The translations under genes were made by a program, and so were the position numbers. The notes under the pieces were generated by a model. It saw only the letters and a program-made list of their open reading frames with translations, had not been told where the DNA came from and did not search any database. Source: Gymnopilus junonius (taxonomy: Eukaryota; Basidiomycota; Agaricomycetes; Agaricales; Galerinaceae). Taken from it: a stretch of DNA of 64,000 bases. The stretch lies in assembly GCA_015501075.1 (NCBI GenBank), contig JADNYJ010000077.1, positions 62,001 to 126,000 of the forward strand. Reading direction: 5' to 3'. Positions within the stretch are counted from its first letter, which is position 1. Each line of letters opens with the position of its first letter. Below are positions 22,490-36,568 of this stretch, piece by piece.

Positions 22490-24113
22490 ATGGCAGAGAC
22501 CCCGTTCAAGATCGCTGTCCCCGACGAAAAGGTCGCCTTGCTGAAGCAGAAGCTAGGTTTGACCAATTTTCCGGATGAAATAGAAGAATCTGGATGGGAC
22601 TACGGCGTTCCTTTGGCTGATATTCGTCGGCTTTCCGCCAGATGGTCTGACGGATATGACTGGAGGAAGCACGAAGCCCAGCTGAACGAGGAACTCCCGC
22701 AGTTCACCAGGGACATTGAAGTGGAAGGCTTTGGGACGTTGAACATACATTACGTCCATAAGAAGAGCGAGGTTGCTAATGCTATTCCCCTGCTCTTTGT
22801 CCATGGTTGTAAGTGAAAAACCTAGTCCTGAGTTCCGCCTTGAAGGTATTACGAGTTTGCTGACGCAAGCTTTGCTCAGGGCCTGGTAGCTTCTTGGAAG
22901 TACGCAAGATACTTCCCTTGTTGATCGAGGCATCCCCAGAACACCCTAGCTTCCATGTCGTTGCTCTCGGTTTGCCTGGCTTTGGTTTTTCTGAGGCGCC
23001 CAAGAGGAGAGGATTCCAATTTCCTCAGTTTGCAGAGGTGGATGCTATATCATTCGATCGATCACACCTTTCTTAACTGGCATTGGGATATCTAGGTCGG
23101 CAATAAACTGATGCTAGCGCTTGGGTATTCTGAGTATGGTATGTAGCTCGGCCTTGATTTCTTCTGGTCTGATATGATTTTTTATACAACAGTCACTCAA
23201 GGAGGAGACTGGGGCCACGTTGTTCGTTTCCATCATCATCATATCGAAGAAGCCCGCGTAAACTCAGTTATATTTAGATTACCGAAAAAATAGCTGAGAT
23301 TTATGGCCACAAGTATAGCAAAGCCCGGCACACAAATTTCCCATTGTGACTTTGCTCTCTTCTTCCTGTCATTCTGCCTTCCACTGAATCTTCCAATGTC
23401 CTAGAGCGCCACCCCCCAGTATCACTCGCTCCCTATTGCAATACCTTTCTCATCCTTTTTCTAACCATACCCCGAAAGAACAAGAAGCTCTTAAGCGAGC
23501 GGCGTGGTTCCGACAGAAGTCCAGCGGGTACTTCGAGGAACATGCAACCCAACCACAGACAATCGGATACAGTCTGGCGGACTCTCCCGTCGGTCTTCTC
23601 GCTTGGATATATGAAAAACTTGTTACTTGGACTGACAGTTATCCATGGGAGGATGACGAAGGTATTGTCTCTTTTCTCCAGCTTCTCCAGCATTAAAGTT
23701 GATCGTCGAATGGCCCAGTACTCACTTGGATTTCCATTTACTGGTTCTCACGAGCTGGCCCTGCTGCATCTGTCCGTATATACTTTGAGGCAAGGCAAGC
23801 CCGTGGATATGAATTGGGGGGCAACCCAGGATCTGTAACAATTCCTACGGGGTATTCACATTTCCCGAAGGAGGTGATACAAGTTCCTAGGCGGTGTGTT
23901 TTCCTCCTTGTCATCAGAGGGGAAGAGCTGATATCAAAGCTTTTCATTAGGTGGACAAGATTTCCTAATGTCGTTTTCGAAAAAGAGCATGAAAGCGGTG
24001 GCCACTTCGCTGCCTTCGAGGAACCTAAAGAGCTAGTTGATGACTTGAGAAATATGTTTGGAAGGAACGGACCAGCCTTCGGCGTCGTTCAGCAAATGAA
24101 TGGTTATGCTTGA
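22490..24113 (+). CDS. epoxide hydrolase (microsomal/EPHX1-like), copy 2
   Basis: Intact tandem duplicate of copy 1. Exons 22490-22808, 22880-23037, 23096-23138, 23193-23221, 23278-23345, 23405-23661, 23719-23893 and 23951-24113 have exactly the same lengths as those of copy 1, and the protein is again 403 aa. Active-site motifs are kept: [29 protein letters not shown] with the nucleophile aspartate, and [12 protein letters not shown] with the histidine. The residue after the nucleophile motif differs (GHV against GQM). Several substitutions lie in the cap region, so substrate range may differ. It is convergent with the damaged copy 3, 100 bp away. Confidence 0.93.
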
Positions 24114-24213
24114 CATTTTGTGGGCAGAGTAATACATAACACCCTTAAAGTGGTTTTATTCGAAAAGAAGCCTGTGTCATACAAAAAACATTTTCTTGCA
24201 TTTCTTGGAATAC

Positions 24214-25827
24214 TCAGTAGCCAGTTTTACCCTCGATCACACCATAAGCTTGTCCACCTCTTCCGAACATTTTCCTCAGATCAGGGACGAGTTCTTCGGG
24301 CTTTTCATGAGCGGCCAAGTGACCTCCAGTGGCGTGTTCAGCTTCGAAAACTCTGTAACGAGTCTTGGACCATCTGGAAACATTTTCGTTACAATGAAAT
24401 AAGACTGCGAAAAACAAGCACTCACAGTCGAGGGACGTTGTATAACTCCTTGGGAAAGAAGGATGCACCATGAGGAATTGTCGGAACAGCTGCTCTGGCT
24501 TTCTCGTTCACTCTCTCGTAATATATCCTCGTTGATGCAGTTGGTCCTGCCGTTGAAAACCAATAAATTGAAATCCAGGTTAATACTACGGGACAAATTC
24601 TAACGTCAGATAATTGTTGTATCAGGAAATGATGGCCCCACCTTCGTCATCCTCCCAGGGATATTCATCGGTCCAGTTAACAAGTTTTTCGTAAATCCAG
24701 GCAAGAAGACCTGCAGGAGAATCCGCAAGACTGTAACCCAATGTCTGTGGTTGCGTTGACTGCTCAGCAGAATAACCTCTCCCCTTCTCTCTAAACCAAA
24801 TAGTTCGTTGCAATCCTGCTTTCTCGGCCTCTGTGTAACCTTTCACAAGGTTTCTGAAATACAGCAGTGGGTTGGAGAAGAGTTTGGGAGGATCTCTGAA
24901 GTGGGATGATAAAATAGAGTCATTTTTACAGCTATTTGACTAGTCAACTCACTGGCCTGGACGGGCATATTCGACGTTTGTGTGCCAAGCTTTTGCGTGT
25001 CGGCCTCCATAGGTGCTGGCTATTCTCGCTGTAATCTGGGAAGAGAGAATCATGTCGTCACGTGTCGCAGTTTATTGGACGGGGTTTGCATACAGGATAG
25101 CCCCAGTCTCCGCCTTGCGTCACTGTTCAGAAGCGATGTTATAAATTTGAAATAGGCGCCCGGATACGTGGCTGTACACTCACTGGCATATTGCTCGTAT
25201 CCTAATGATATCATGAGTTTATGCCCAACCTGAAAATAGAATATGTCCTCAGCGCTGCACAAGCAAGAACCCTTATGCGTACCTCCGCGTATCGATCTAT
25301 TGCAAATCCCTTTCGTTTCGGAGCCTCGGAGAAACCATACCCTGGTTAGACTGAATGTAACAACGTGGAACGCTGGGTGATCTTTTCCGCCTTGGATCAA
25401 TAAAGGTAGTATCTTGCGCACTTCTACGAAGCTACCAGGCCCTAAGCAGTGCAGAACAGATATTTAGCAAACTTCACTAGTCCTTGACAAAAAGTTACTT
25501 ACACCCATGGACGAATAGCAAGGGTATCGCCCCTTCAACTTCACTCCGCCTGTGGATGAAGTGAATGTTCAATCGTCCGTGTCCATCTACGTCAATCTCT
25601 TTTTGGAACTGGGGTAGTTCTTCGTTCAGCTTCTTTTCGTGTATTCGCCAATCGTAACCATCTTTCCAGCGTGCAAGTAAACGTTCTGCATCAGCACGGG
25701 CACACCGTAGTCACGTCCCGCGTCTTCCAGCTCGTCCGGAAGACGTGTCAAGGCAAGTTTTTTCCGTAAAAACTCGATTTTTTTCATCGGGAATCGCAAT
25801 TTTGAACTGAACCTCGTTGGAAGCCAT
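24214..25827 (-). pseudogene. epoxide hydrolase copy 3, inverted and frame-damaged
   Basis: A third EPHX1-like gene, opposite in orientation to copies 1 and 2 and more diverged. The start MASNEVQFKIAIPDEK at 25827 is clear. The first coding block has two breaks: an A run one base too long after that peptide (about 25784), and a missing base near 25700 before AERLLARWKDGYDW. A third break, one base extra, lies in the second exon near 25335, before GYGFSEAP. Later exons are clean, with the nucleophile in TQGGDWGY, a cap (SLADSPAGLLAWIYEKLVNW) and [17 protein letters not shown] with the catalytic histidine. Breaks of both signs make a real pseudogene more likely here than elsewhere in this window, though error is not excluded. 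A TATA-like box lies 55 nt upstream. Confidence 0.7.
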
Positions 25828-25881
25828 GGTAATAGTCACAAAAGAATGTATTACGCCGAGTCAGAAGTGGCGGCTCCACGT

Positions 25882-25888
25882 TTATATA
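25882..25888 (-). promoter_or_regulatory. TATA-like box of epoxide hydrolase copy 3
   Basis: TATATAA on the minus strand, 55 nt upstream of the ATG at 25827. Its survival suggests that silencing of this copy, if real, is recent. Confidence 0.4.
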
Positions 25889-26080
25889 GGCGTGAGGGGA
25901 GAAGGGGTCTTCGATTATTATCATGCCAGCAACGCTTATCCAGACGACAACGAATATAATCCTATCACCTGCCCAAGGTAAACAATGGCGTCATAGAGCC
26001 CGCGACGCTTCGATGTAATTCATTTGTAAGTATTCTGTTGTGGGAGTAGTACATAAAAGCGCGCCCCTGAGCTACTATTT

Positions 26081-29000
26081 TTAGGACGCGTCAATGTCCA
26101 TGCTCCTCAAGATTTCTCCAAGCTTCGTCTTGACATATCCTTCTCGAAGGACTTCAACTTCCTTCAAGTTCCAAGCAAGAAAGCGACGACACACAGCCTC
26201 TGCGTCTTCAAGATCTGAACGTTCTACGTCAGACATTTTCTCATCCAGAAGAACATTGAGCATGTGAGAAGATAGAAGATCGCTGTGATTTGTATTGATT
26301 AGACGAAGCACAAGGGCATTCGCCATTACTCACGTAACATATTCCGCTCTCTCAACAGTGAGTGTCGGTATTCCAAATATTTCAGCACATTTTGCAGCAT
26401 GTGAATTCAGGGAAAGCCCTTCAGCAACCCTGGTAGCAAGCTCGATGCATGTGCTGGAATGGCAGAGAGAGTACATACCTGTATAAATATGTGATTTTGT
26501 CTGTGGGTCTTAGATTCATAGAGTTGGCAAGAGTACCGGCAGAAGGCGCAGGACTAGCAGCAGAAGTAGAATCACAAACAAAAGAGGACTCCACAGTCGC
26601 ACCGGTGCTCGACGTGAACATGACCTGCATATGGCGGAATGACACCGGCACATGCTCTGGGTCGAGGATATCTTCATTGAAAACGTCGTGAAAATGCGTC
26701 GCAACAAGAACTTTTGGACAGTTTGCGCCCCGATTCAGAAGGTGTTGAAGAACACCACAAAAGAGACCTGTGCCGTCTGGTAAATAATAAATACGTAAGT
26801 ATTTGGCGACCAAGCATTGAGGAAGCAGCGGAAACGAGGCGGCGCAGCACAGCACTACAGAGTAACGTAGAAGTCCAGAGAGTAAATGTTACGAGCCTGT
26901 TGACAGCGTCCCCTTCCCAAATTCATCAAGAAGCAGTAAGGACCGAGCAGTGCAATTACGAAGGGCAAGGGACACTTGAGCCAAGTCGATCATAAATGCT
27001 GACTGAACCTGAAAACGTGGCCGCCGAGTCATAAACGATCAAGTGAGAAACACATGAAGATGAATGAACGCGTTAGGGTGAAGGCAATGAGGTAATCACT
27101 TTAGAGACGGATTCACGCGTAGACACTCTTGTAAAGACTGGGCAGTGATCAATCAGTAAATCAGGCTTTAAATTCACACAAGGGATAACAACGCTTATCC
27201 ACAACGCCCAACCGGGCTGATACGGCTGGAACAAAGCTGATCGATTTTAGAATTTGCATGGAGGGGTAGAATGACAGGGCTATGACGCACCAACCAATCT
27301 AGCGGAATTTAATTAACATTCCAATAGATGTAATAACGGCGCACCTGAGCCATAATTTGTATGAGAGCTACCTACGTGATGTCAGGTAAGAAGTAAATCC
27401 CAGGACCTTGAACTAACCTGCTTTAAGTAAACGCTCTGCAAATGAAAAGGATGAGCGAGGGAAGCAAGACGTGATTGGAAAGAATACTTTGCCGCATGCA
27501 TTTGCGCCTGTGCAAAGCAAGATGCTGTTCCACTGCTCGTTGTCAGGAAAAGCAACGTCGGCAGCAATGCCTGCACCCCCCCGAACGCGAGCGTCATTGG
27601 CAACAAACGTGTCCACCACCCGCTCGTGTAAAGGGTGTCTATGGAATGAGCATCGGTGTCAATCAAGTAGATGTAGGTCTACGCACCTTCCTTGAATTAT
27701 CTCGATGGAATTCTCTGACACAATCTCGGGCCTTCTGTACTCATACAGCCTGGATGCTTCTGCAAATGATAAGAGACAATCAAGTTCAGAGCACACGTCA
27801 CATGCAGCGCGGACTGCTCCATCGCACTCAAGGACATCCTCAAGAAGCCCTTGTATGATTTCTAGTTCTCTGTCCACGATAGTGGAATGGAGGTCACCAA
27901 TGTGGTGATCCATATCTGCTCAACAGATCCTCATCGGCAAGTGTAAACAAATTGGGGTTCACGAAAGTACTTGCCATGCATTTCTTGCGACTTAAAGTAA
28001 ACGTTGGAACTGACGAAAGTTAACAATTCATCCCAGGGCTAAGATTAGAAGAGATGGTAAAGTTACTCCGACGAAAACTAGGAAGTGATGAAATCAGTGG
28101 CTTAAAGCATTACAGATAGCACTTACTTGAAATGTCCATCCTTCAAGAGGTTGTACACCTGACTCTGTGCGCCATTCGTCAAGCATTGGGACACATATCA
28201 AATACCCTGGATAAAAGTGCTTATTGACAAAAATACCAACTAGGGACCCTCAAGCATACCGAGCTGCGGGAAATAGACAACGTTGAGAGATGTCGTAAAG
28301 CCAAATGGAATTATTTCGCAGATTTGCTTTGCAACAGTCGACTTGTAAATGTTATCAATTATAGTCAGGCGTTTATCAAGAGCCTTTTGCGCCCACCAAG
28401 ACGTCGTCAATACCATGATAAACATGCTTCCTGTTATCTAGGTCCTCATCGATATGAGGCCGTACACAGACCCTGTCATTATTGGACGAATCCTCCCAAT
28501 CCACCTGAAAACAACTAAATGGCACCGGTGTCAAGTTATTAACATAGGACCCACTAGTTGATTGATTTTGATGCCAATTTCCTTGAATGTAGCGAGATCT
28601 AGAACGGACATAAGCTGTCCCCTGATCAAGAGTCGGGTTCATTATTATTGAATCTGAACCGAACCTTCTTTATAACTTTAACTTCACTGGCTCTGTGTAA
28701 TTCGGACAGCGAATCTCGCAGCATGGTTGCGTGGAATGTGAACTTAGAATTACGTAAACACGAGGATTACCAGCACATGCAAGGAAATCGGACCTTGACG
28801 AGGCCCTGCCAGTCCGCCAGCTTAGCTTTGCCATCCTTCATCAAACCCATGATGCGTGGAACATTTTTAACGCCTTTGAGATGGTTGTGCAATGCGTTTG
28901 CCGTGGTAAGATTCTCTGCACGCATGAAACATTCGACTGCGTCGTGGCGTGATCTAATTTCTGAGACGGAGAGCGAAGGACGCAGCAACCAGGTCCGTAA

Positions 29001-30369
29001 TAGGGAGCGACCTTGTGTAGTCTTCGTGTTATTTAGGATACCTGAGATATCGCTCCTTTAATGAAGATATTGTAAGGCTAATCCAAATTGACGAACCGAA
29101 TAACGATAATCCTTCTTTGGTTTTATCCGAGTGCACTGAGGCGTGGCTTTCGTCCTCAAAGACTTGAAGTGACCTGGGAGAAACTCAATGGCAAAAGAGT
29201 ACGTAGGAGATAGAAAGTTGCTTACAACAAGGCATCAGCGTTGATTTGCATCACTTGGTCCCTGTCAAAAACCTGAGCTGGTAGAATAATTGTGCAATAC
29301 GAAAATATTACAGGCAAAGAATTTCGATGTCCTTGATATCCAATCCCTCGATCCCTTCATCATCTAGTGCGCTCAATGCGCGTTCCCGCAAGATGTAATC
29401 GAGAAGGGCACCAATGGAACCCAACTAGAAGCACAACCAATCAGGTAACGGACAAAGGATAAGAAGACGGCGCATACACAAAGTGGCGAGGTTTCTATTG
29501 ACGCGAAGTTGGCTAGCCGTATTGAGGCATTCCACCGTATTGCAGTTGGATCGCCGGTAATTTCGCGTCGGCATCGCATAAAATCGTATGCGTTATTGGG
29601 TCGAGATGAGCTAGATTCAGTTTCAGACGAAGGTGGAATATCATCACTTTCGTCGGGAAAATTAGAAAGGCGGCTAAGGGACAACAACTTATTGCGTCCT
29701 TTGGACGGTATAAACTCCTTGAATGGACAAATCTGAAATATACCGTTGGCTGTTTCCACTTTTGAGTGGTGAGTACGTCAGTATATGCGCGTTTGACGCG
29801 TCCTCACGTACTGAAATCATTTATCATTTCAATGAAGCCGTCATCGGCTTTGGAGCTGGTCAAAACGACGTCGGGATCAACTTGTTCGAGCACTGTGAAT
29901 ATGAGCGTTCAGCAGGCCCCTTCCACGAGCAATTTCTTACGCATCCGCATAAGATCAAAGTAGGCCGTTTCTTGAGTATCCTCCATGACAAAAAGGATTC
30001 TTTTGATGGGTTCATAATAAGCACACCCAAGTCGACCACTTGGGAGAGTGTCGATTGAGTCAGTTGACGCGTCGGATGCAGCAGTGGAAAATAGCATATA
30101 GCATACTGAGAACATAAGGCCGTTAAAAAAGTCTGTAGTGGATTCATGGTAAGCATAGGTGAGAACAAAGAGATATGTAGACTCCCCTTCTGAGAACTTG
30201 TCGAGTTCTCAGACTCTTCGCCCGAGCTTTCGTCTGAATCTACCGTGGTCGTTGCAGTTACACGCGACTTGCCCTCCCAGCGAACTTTCTTTCTTTGCGA
30301 AGGGGAAGGGCTCATAGACGACTCGCACTCATGGTTATCTTCAGGATCAGGAGCTGATTTACGTTTCAT
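26081..30369 (-). CDS. MSH5: meiotic MutS homologue Msh5
   Basis: Half of the Msh4-Msh5 clamp that stabilises recombination intermediates for meiotic crossovers. About 20 exons run from 30369 ([20 protein letters not shown], an acidic, low-complexity leader) to 26081. Recognised in order: [94 protein letters not shown], the clamp ([19 protein letters not shown]), [19 protein letters not shown], the Walker A loop [28 protein letters not shown], the Walker B region [11 protein letters not shown] and [11 protein letters not shown]. One intron (27974-27916) has a GC donor. Junctions near 29310 and 27190-27370 were not resolved; a lost base near 29310 would explain the first. The N-terminal mismatch-binding domain of MutS is absent, as is normal for Msh5. 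Confidence 0.9.
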
Positions 30370-30835
30370 TGTGCAGGGAATGAAGAATGTGCAAGGTGTT
30401 TGGGGTAAAAGCTAAGTGCAACCCCCCTTTAAGCTTTTAAGTTTGATGTTATTTGACACTGATAAATTTCAAGTTGACCAGCGGCATTTATCTTACCGAC
30501 ACATTTATGCTCAGCGAAGTATACGAAGAACCATGTACGTTTCGAAACGTTTATACAAGTAGGAGGTATTACCAAATTAATAAAGAGTCTCCATCCAATA
30601 AAACATTAAAGAGCGAATAATTGTCAAACGAATGATTAAGGCTGAGGGGCCAAAATAATCCCCAGCAGCAAGTTCACTACTACAAGATAGGTGTACTGAT
30701 GGATGAATAGATGGTGTGGAAAGCAAGAGAGCGGGACAATCCAGACGAACAACTATGAGGAAAATTTAAATATGTGCTGGCAGGAATACAGTGTGGTCGA
30801 GAAGTGGGGGTTTGTGGAATACTGGTGCAGTGTGT
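30370..30835. other. spacer between MSH5 and YPK1
   Basis: 466 bp; MSH5 promoter and YPK1 3' region. No gene seen. Confidence 0.5.
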
Positions 30836-33048
<2,213 letters not shown>

Positions 33049-36000
33049 TGGGTATTATAAAAGACTGTTCAGGAGAAATTGGGATATAAAGAAAGCCTGC
33101 TTTCGGTTGGTATCGCAATGAGGTGGCAAAAGAGTGTGAGTCCACTGAATTCGGGTTTTCTGTGGGTTGTCAGTAGTTGGGCCTTGTTGTCAGACTTTGA
33201 AACTGTTTTCAATTTACTTACGTCTCCTTGATTGGGCGGCTGTTGACACACAAATGGCAACAAATACTTGTCGTTCCTTTCCATCTCTCCGCCCCCATCC
33301 GCTACATGTCCAAATCATACTGTAATGGAAGCAATAACGTGTAGGCCTGTGAACAATAATTATCTTAGACTTGGACAATTTCGCATGAATGGAAGCTTGG
33401 ATGCGCATATGCTGGAACTTTCCTTTGAATATCCTTTTATATTTCTATCAAGGGCTTGCCAACACCTTGCATAGTGGATTAAAAAGCAATATCTGAAGCC
33501 TCTCTCTAATTCGTATCTGTTTTACGGTCTAGCGGATGCTTGCAAGCCCTTGGCGACCCTAATGCTTATGTATATCACTGCTCATTTCAAACTTCTTTGG
33601 TTTGCGACTGCGACCGCCGACGACAGTATCCATTGTTTCCTCAAGCTGCAAAAGGTTACAGGGAGGAGTATTTTGAAGTATCGCGATTCGAGATGGTGTC
33701 AATGACAACAGCGCGTGTCGACGACGACAATTCCAAATCGTAAATTTCAACAAATCCCTTAACTGCCCTGACTCGTTGCCAGTCTTTAGCGCCGGCTGGC
33801 GATAATCTGCATCAAAGGTTTAACCTAGCGGAATGGTCCTTCCGTTTTGACTTTGACTTGCAAGGCTGCCTGGGAGAGCGCTAGCCAACTTCATTTCACG
33901 TCGTGAACATCTGCCATTCTCGTGACTATTTCCTTGCCTTCCTTTGCCCGAAATGTTTACTTTGTATCGGTGAAGTAGTCACTTTAGCAGTAATGGATTC
34001 GGAAGTTGGGACTTGATCCATGTCCTTCGATGTCACCTATAGGCCATAAACTGAGGAGGTGTGTTTCAATTTCTTTAAGCCCGTACGACTCGTAATTAAC
34101 TATTTATTCTCTCATGATTTTTAAACATACCTGCGATGCGTCGTTTGTATTAAAATTGTACGACGTTACATACAGTACGTACGCTCGACAAGAATGATTC
34201 TTTGCCGTCTCTTCGGTCGCTAGGCGACAGGAGGTCAAAAAGATTTATTCTTCGTGGCGACGGCTTTACTTGTCCGGCACTTTGGTCTGCCGCCTTCTAT
34301 ATACTTACTTAGGTGTTGATGGTACTATTGTTCTGACCCAGTCTACCCTCTTGCCCGTAAACGTCGTTTCGCTACGCAGTTTCTTGTTCAGTAGCGCTGC
34401 AAGAAATCGTCTAATGCAGATAAATATCGCGTTTCCGGGTGTGTTTCCGGATGTACATGCAATATGAATTACACAAACGACGCAGAGTTTCGAAGTTCAG
34501 TCTTGTTTACATACATAGCGACTCGACCCTGCTTCCTTATGGACAGGGTTTGTAGGACTCGGAAGACCTTAAAAAGTGAACAGAGATAACAGCGGAAAAC
34601 CACCCTAGCTGAGAAATGCAAATCCTTCTCTGACGAATTGACCAGTGTTGAGCTAGGACAGAAACTCCCCAGTAAGACTGCTAGAATGCCATAGGCATGG
34701 CATCCAATTGAGTAACTAACTTAGCAAATAATTTTAAGTCTAGACTGGCTGATTGGTAGTCTCTCCTAGACAGACTGACGATATATGTGGTTGACGTTAT
34801 GGACTCGACTTGCAGAAGTCGGTTAATTACCACGCCCCTAAAACCGCGCTAGAAATTGTTTATATAATCTTCGGACTTTCAAATAGGATCATTTTCATTG
34901 ACCGCAAAGACTGAGGGCTCTTTCAGAATATTTTCTGAGAGAGAAAGTCTCCAATGCATTTAAATTGTATGATGCCAAAAAACTAGGAGCTTTTTAAGAG
35001 GTATGGAAATGTTAGCAAATCCAAACGGATGATGAGACGCAACCCGAAATCATGTGACACATTTTTGGCACAATTCGCTACAGCTTCACTACGAGCACAA
35101 CATCTGTTCTTCTCAAGGTAAAATTAGTTTGGAAGGGTTATTGGACTACTGTTAGGAGGTTTGTCTTAAAAAATTGTCTGTAGGTACATGTAGTCGCGTC
35201 AATCCGACGTGACAAGGATTGAAAGTCCGCACTTTACATAATCATTTTCTAGCGCGGTTTCAGGGGCGCGGTAAAAACAGGACTAGCTGATTGGGCAATA
35301 ATCAGTCAGGAACGATCGAAGCGGGGTAATTACGCAGCTGCCCGTCCGAATAAATCCCGATATCCAAATGCGTCCTATAGGACCTAGTTGTGTACAACGC
35401 AATGCATTTCACTTGTCGGCGGTGGCTGTTCAAGCTTGGGTGCAGTTTTGGCAAGGAGATCTAGCACCGTTCAACCATCGAAAAGCCGTACGGAATCATC
35501 ATCATCGCAAATTGATAAATAGATGACTCCGAGTCTTGCTCGAGTCATTCAGAGACCTGCATTGAAACCGACGCATCCGAAAGCTTGAACTTCCAGGTCT
35601 CCAACACGCTATTATACCGTTGGTGCCGGAAATGGGTGTTTCATTATGCAGGGCATTGATCAAGCCAAGCCAAGCCCATCCGATCCAGCAGGCATATTGG
35701 GGCGACAAACAGGCTAGCATGTAACTTGCATTCTGGGCTTTAAAAGACTGGGAAGGAAATTTGAGTGGAAGGAGCTTTGTAGGATGCGCCCTCGGCAAAT
35801 TTATATAAGTGTGGCGCAGTGTACAAAATCGCGGGATCTACGATTAAAGAATGTAGGGTCGGAAAAGAAAACTGCCAGCCTGAATGGGGATATATCCTTG
35901 ACCAACTACATGGCTGCAGACAAATCGAACGTCGCGCAACCGCAACTACGGCCGCGATGTTACACAGTCGACTGACTCGTACTGCAATACTTGACTCACT

Positions 36001-36568
36001 GCCATTGGTCCCAGCTTATCGGAGATATTTACCAAGAGACAAGTTAAAAATAAGCGATAGGGTTTAGTGAGTACTCTAGGCGGACCGCGAATAACGGAAG
36101 CTCTGTCGAGGCTCGAGGGAGAGCTCCAGAAAGGTCAACGGATACCACGTTGCATGCGCAGTGCAATGCGCAGGCCACTACGCAACTGCTCGGCAAGAGT
36201 TTGAAAGGTGCCTGGAAGTCATTGCAACTAAAAACTAAGGTAGTCCAAAGACCAAGAATTGAGGAAAATCGTTGCTAGAGGATGACGAGGATGTCTGGCA
36301 CTCGGAAGGCGTAGAAGATGCAACGGTGGAATCAGATGGGTGTCAAGAAAGAAACAAGCGGGGAAATAGAAATTCGGGCCGCTGATTAGATCATCTTTCC
36401 CCGGGCCTGCTAGAGTAATGCAGCTTACGCTCGGCGCCGCCCCGAGTATACATATGGCATTACCTCCACAAAATGCATCCCACCCAAGAAGTCAATAGAC
36501 TCCTCCCATCCGCTCCTTAATCTTTTACTTTCACCATACCTAGAGTACTCCATCGTCACCCCCCAACG
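33049..36568. other. 3.5-kb gene-poor region
   Basis: The longest gene-free stretch here. Frames are short and scattered, with no conserved blocks. It holds the YPK1 promoter on the left, an inverted-repeat element at 34828-35273, and the promoter of the ABC transporter on the right. Repeat remnants are likely in the rest, but I can delimit none. Confidence 0.6.
34828..35273. mobile_element. 446-bp element with about 55-bp terminal inverted repeats, TA flanks
   Basis: The left end (34828-34882) and the reverse complement of the right end (35219-35273) align over about 55 bp at roughly 80% identity. Both begin TACC(A/G)CGCCCCT(A/G)AAACCG and share GCGCTAGAAA and CGGACTTTCAA further in. The interior has no coding capacity. 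Both ends sit at TA, so a TA target duplication fits a Tc1/mariner-type non-autonomous element (MITE). No transposase is present. The flanks beyond TA do not match. Confidence 0.75.

Noticed and set aside
10145..25827. Secondary-metabolite gene cluster
   Set aside because: Two oxidases, an esterase and epoxide hydrolases lie close together, but there is no core synthase (PKS, NRPS, terpene cyclase) or cluster regulator, and housekeeping uS7m lies among them.
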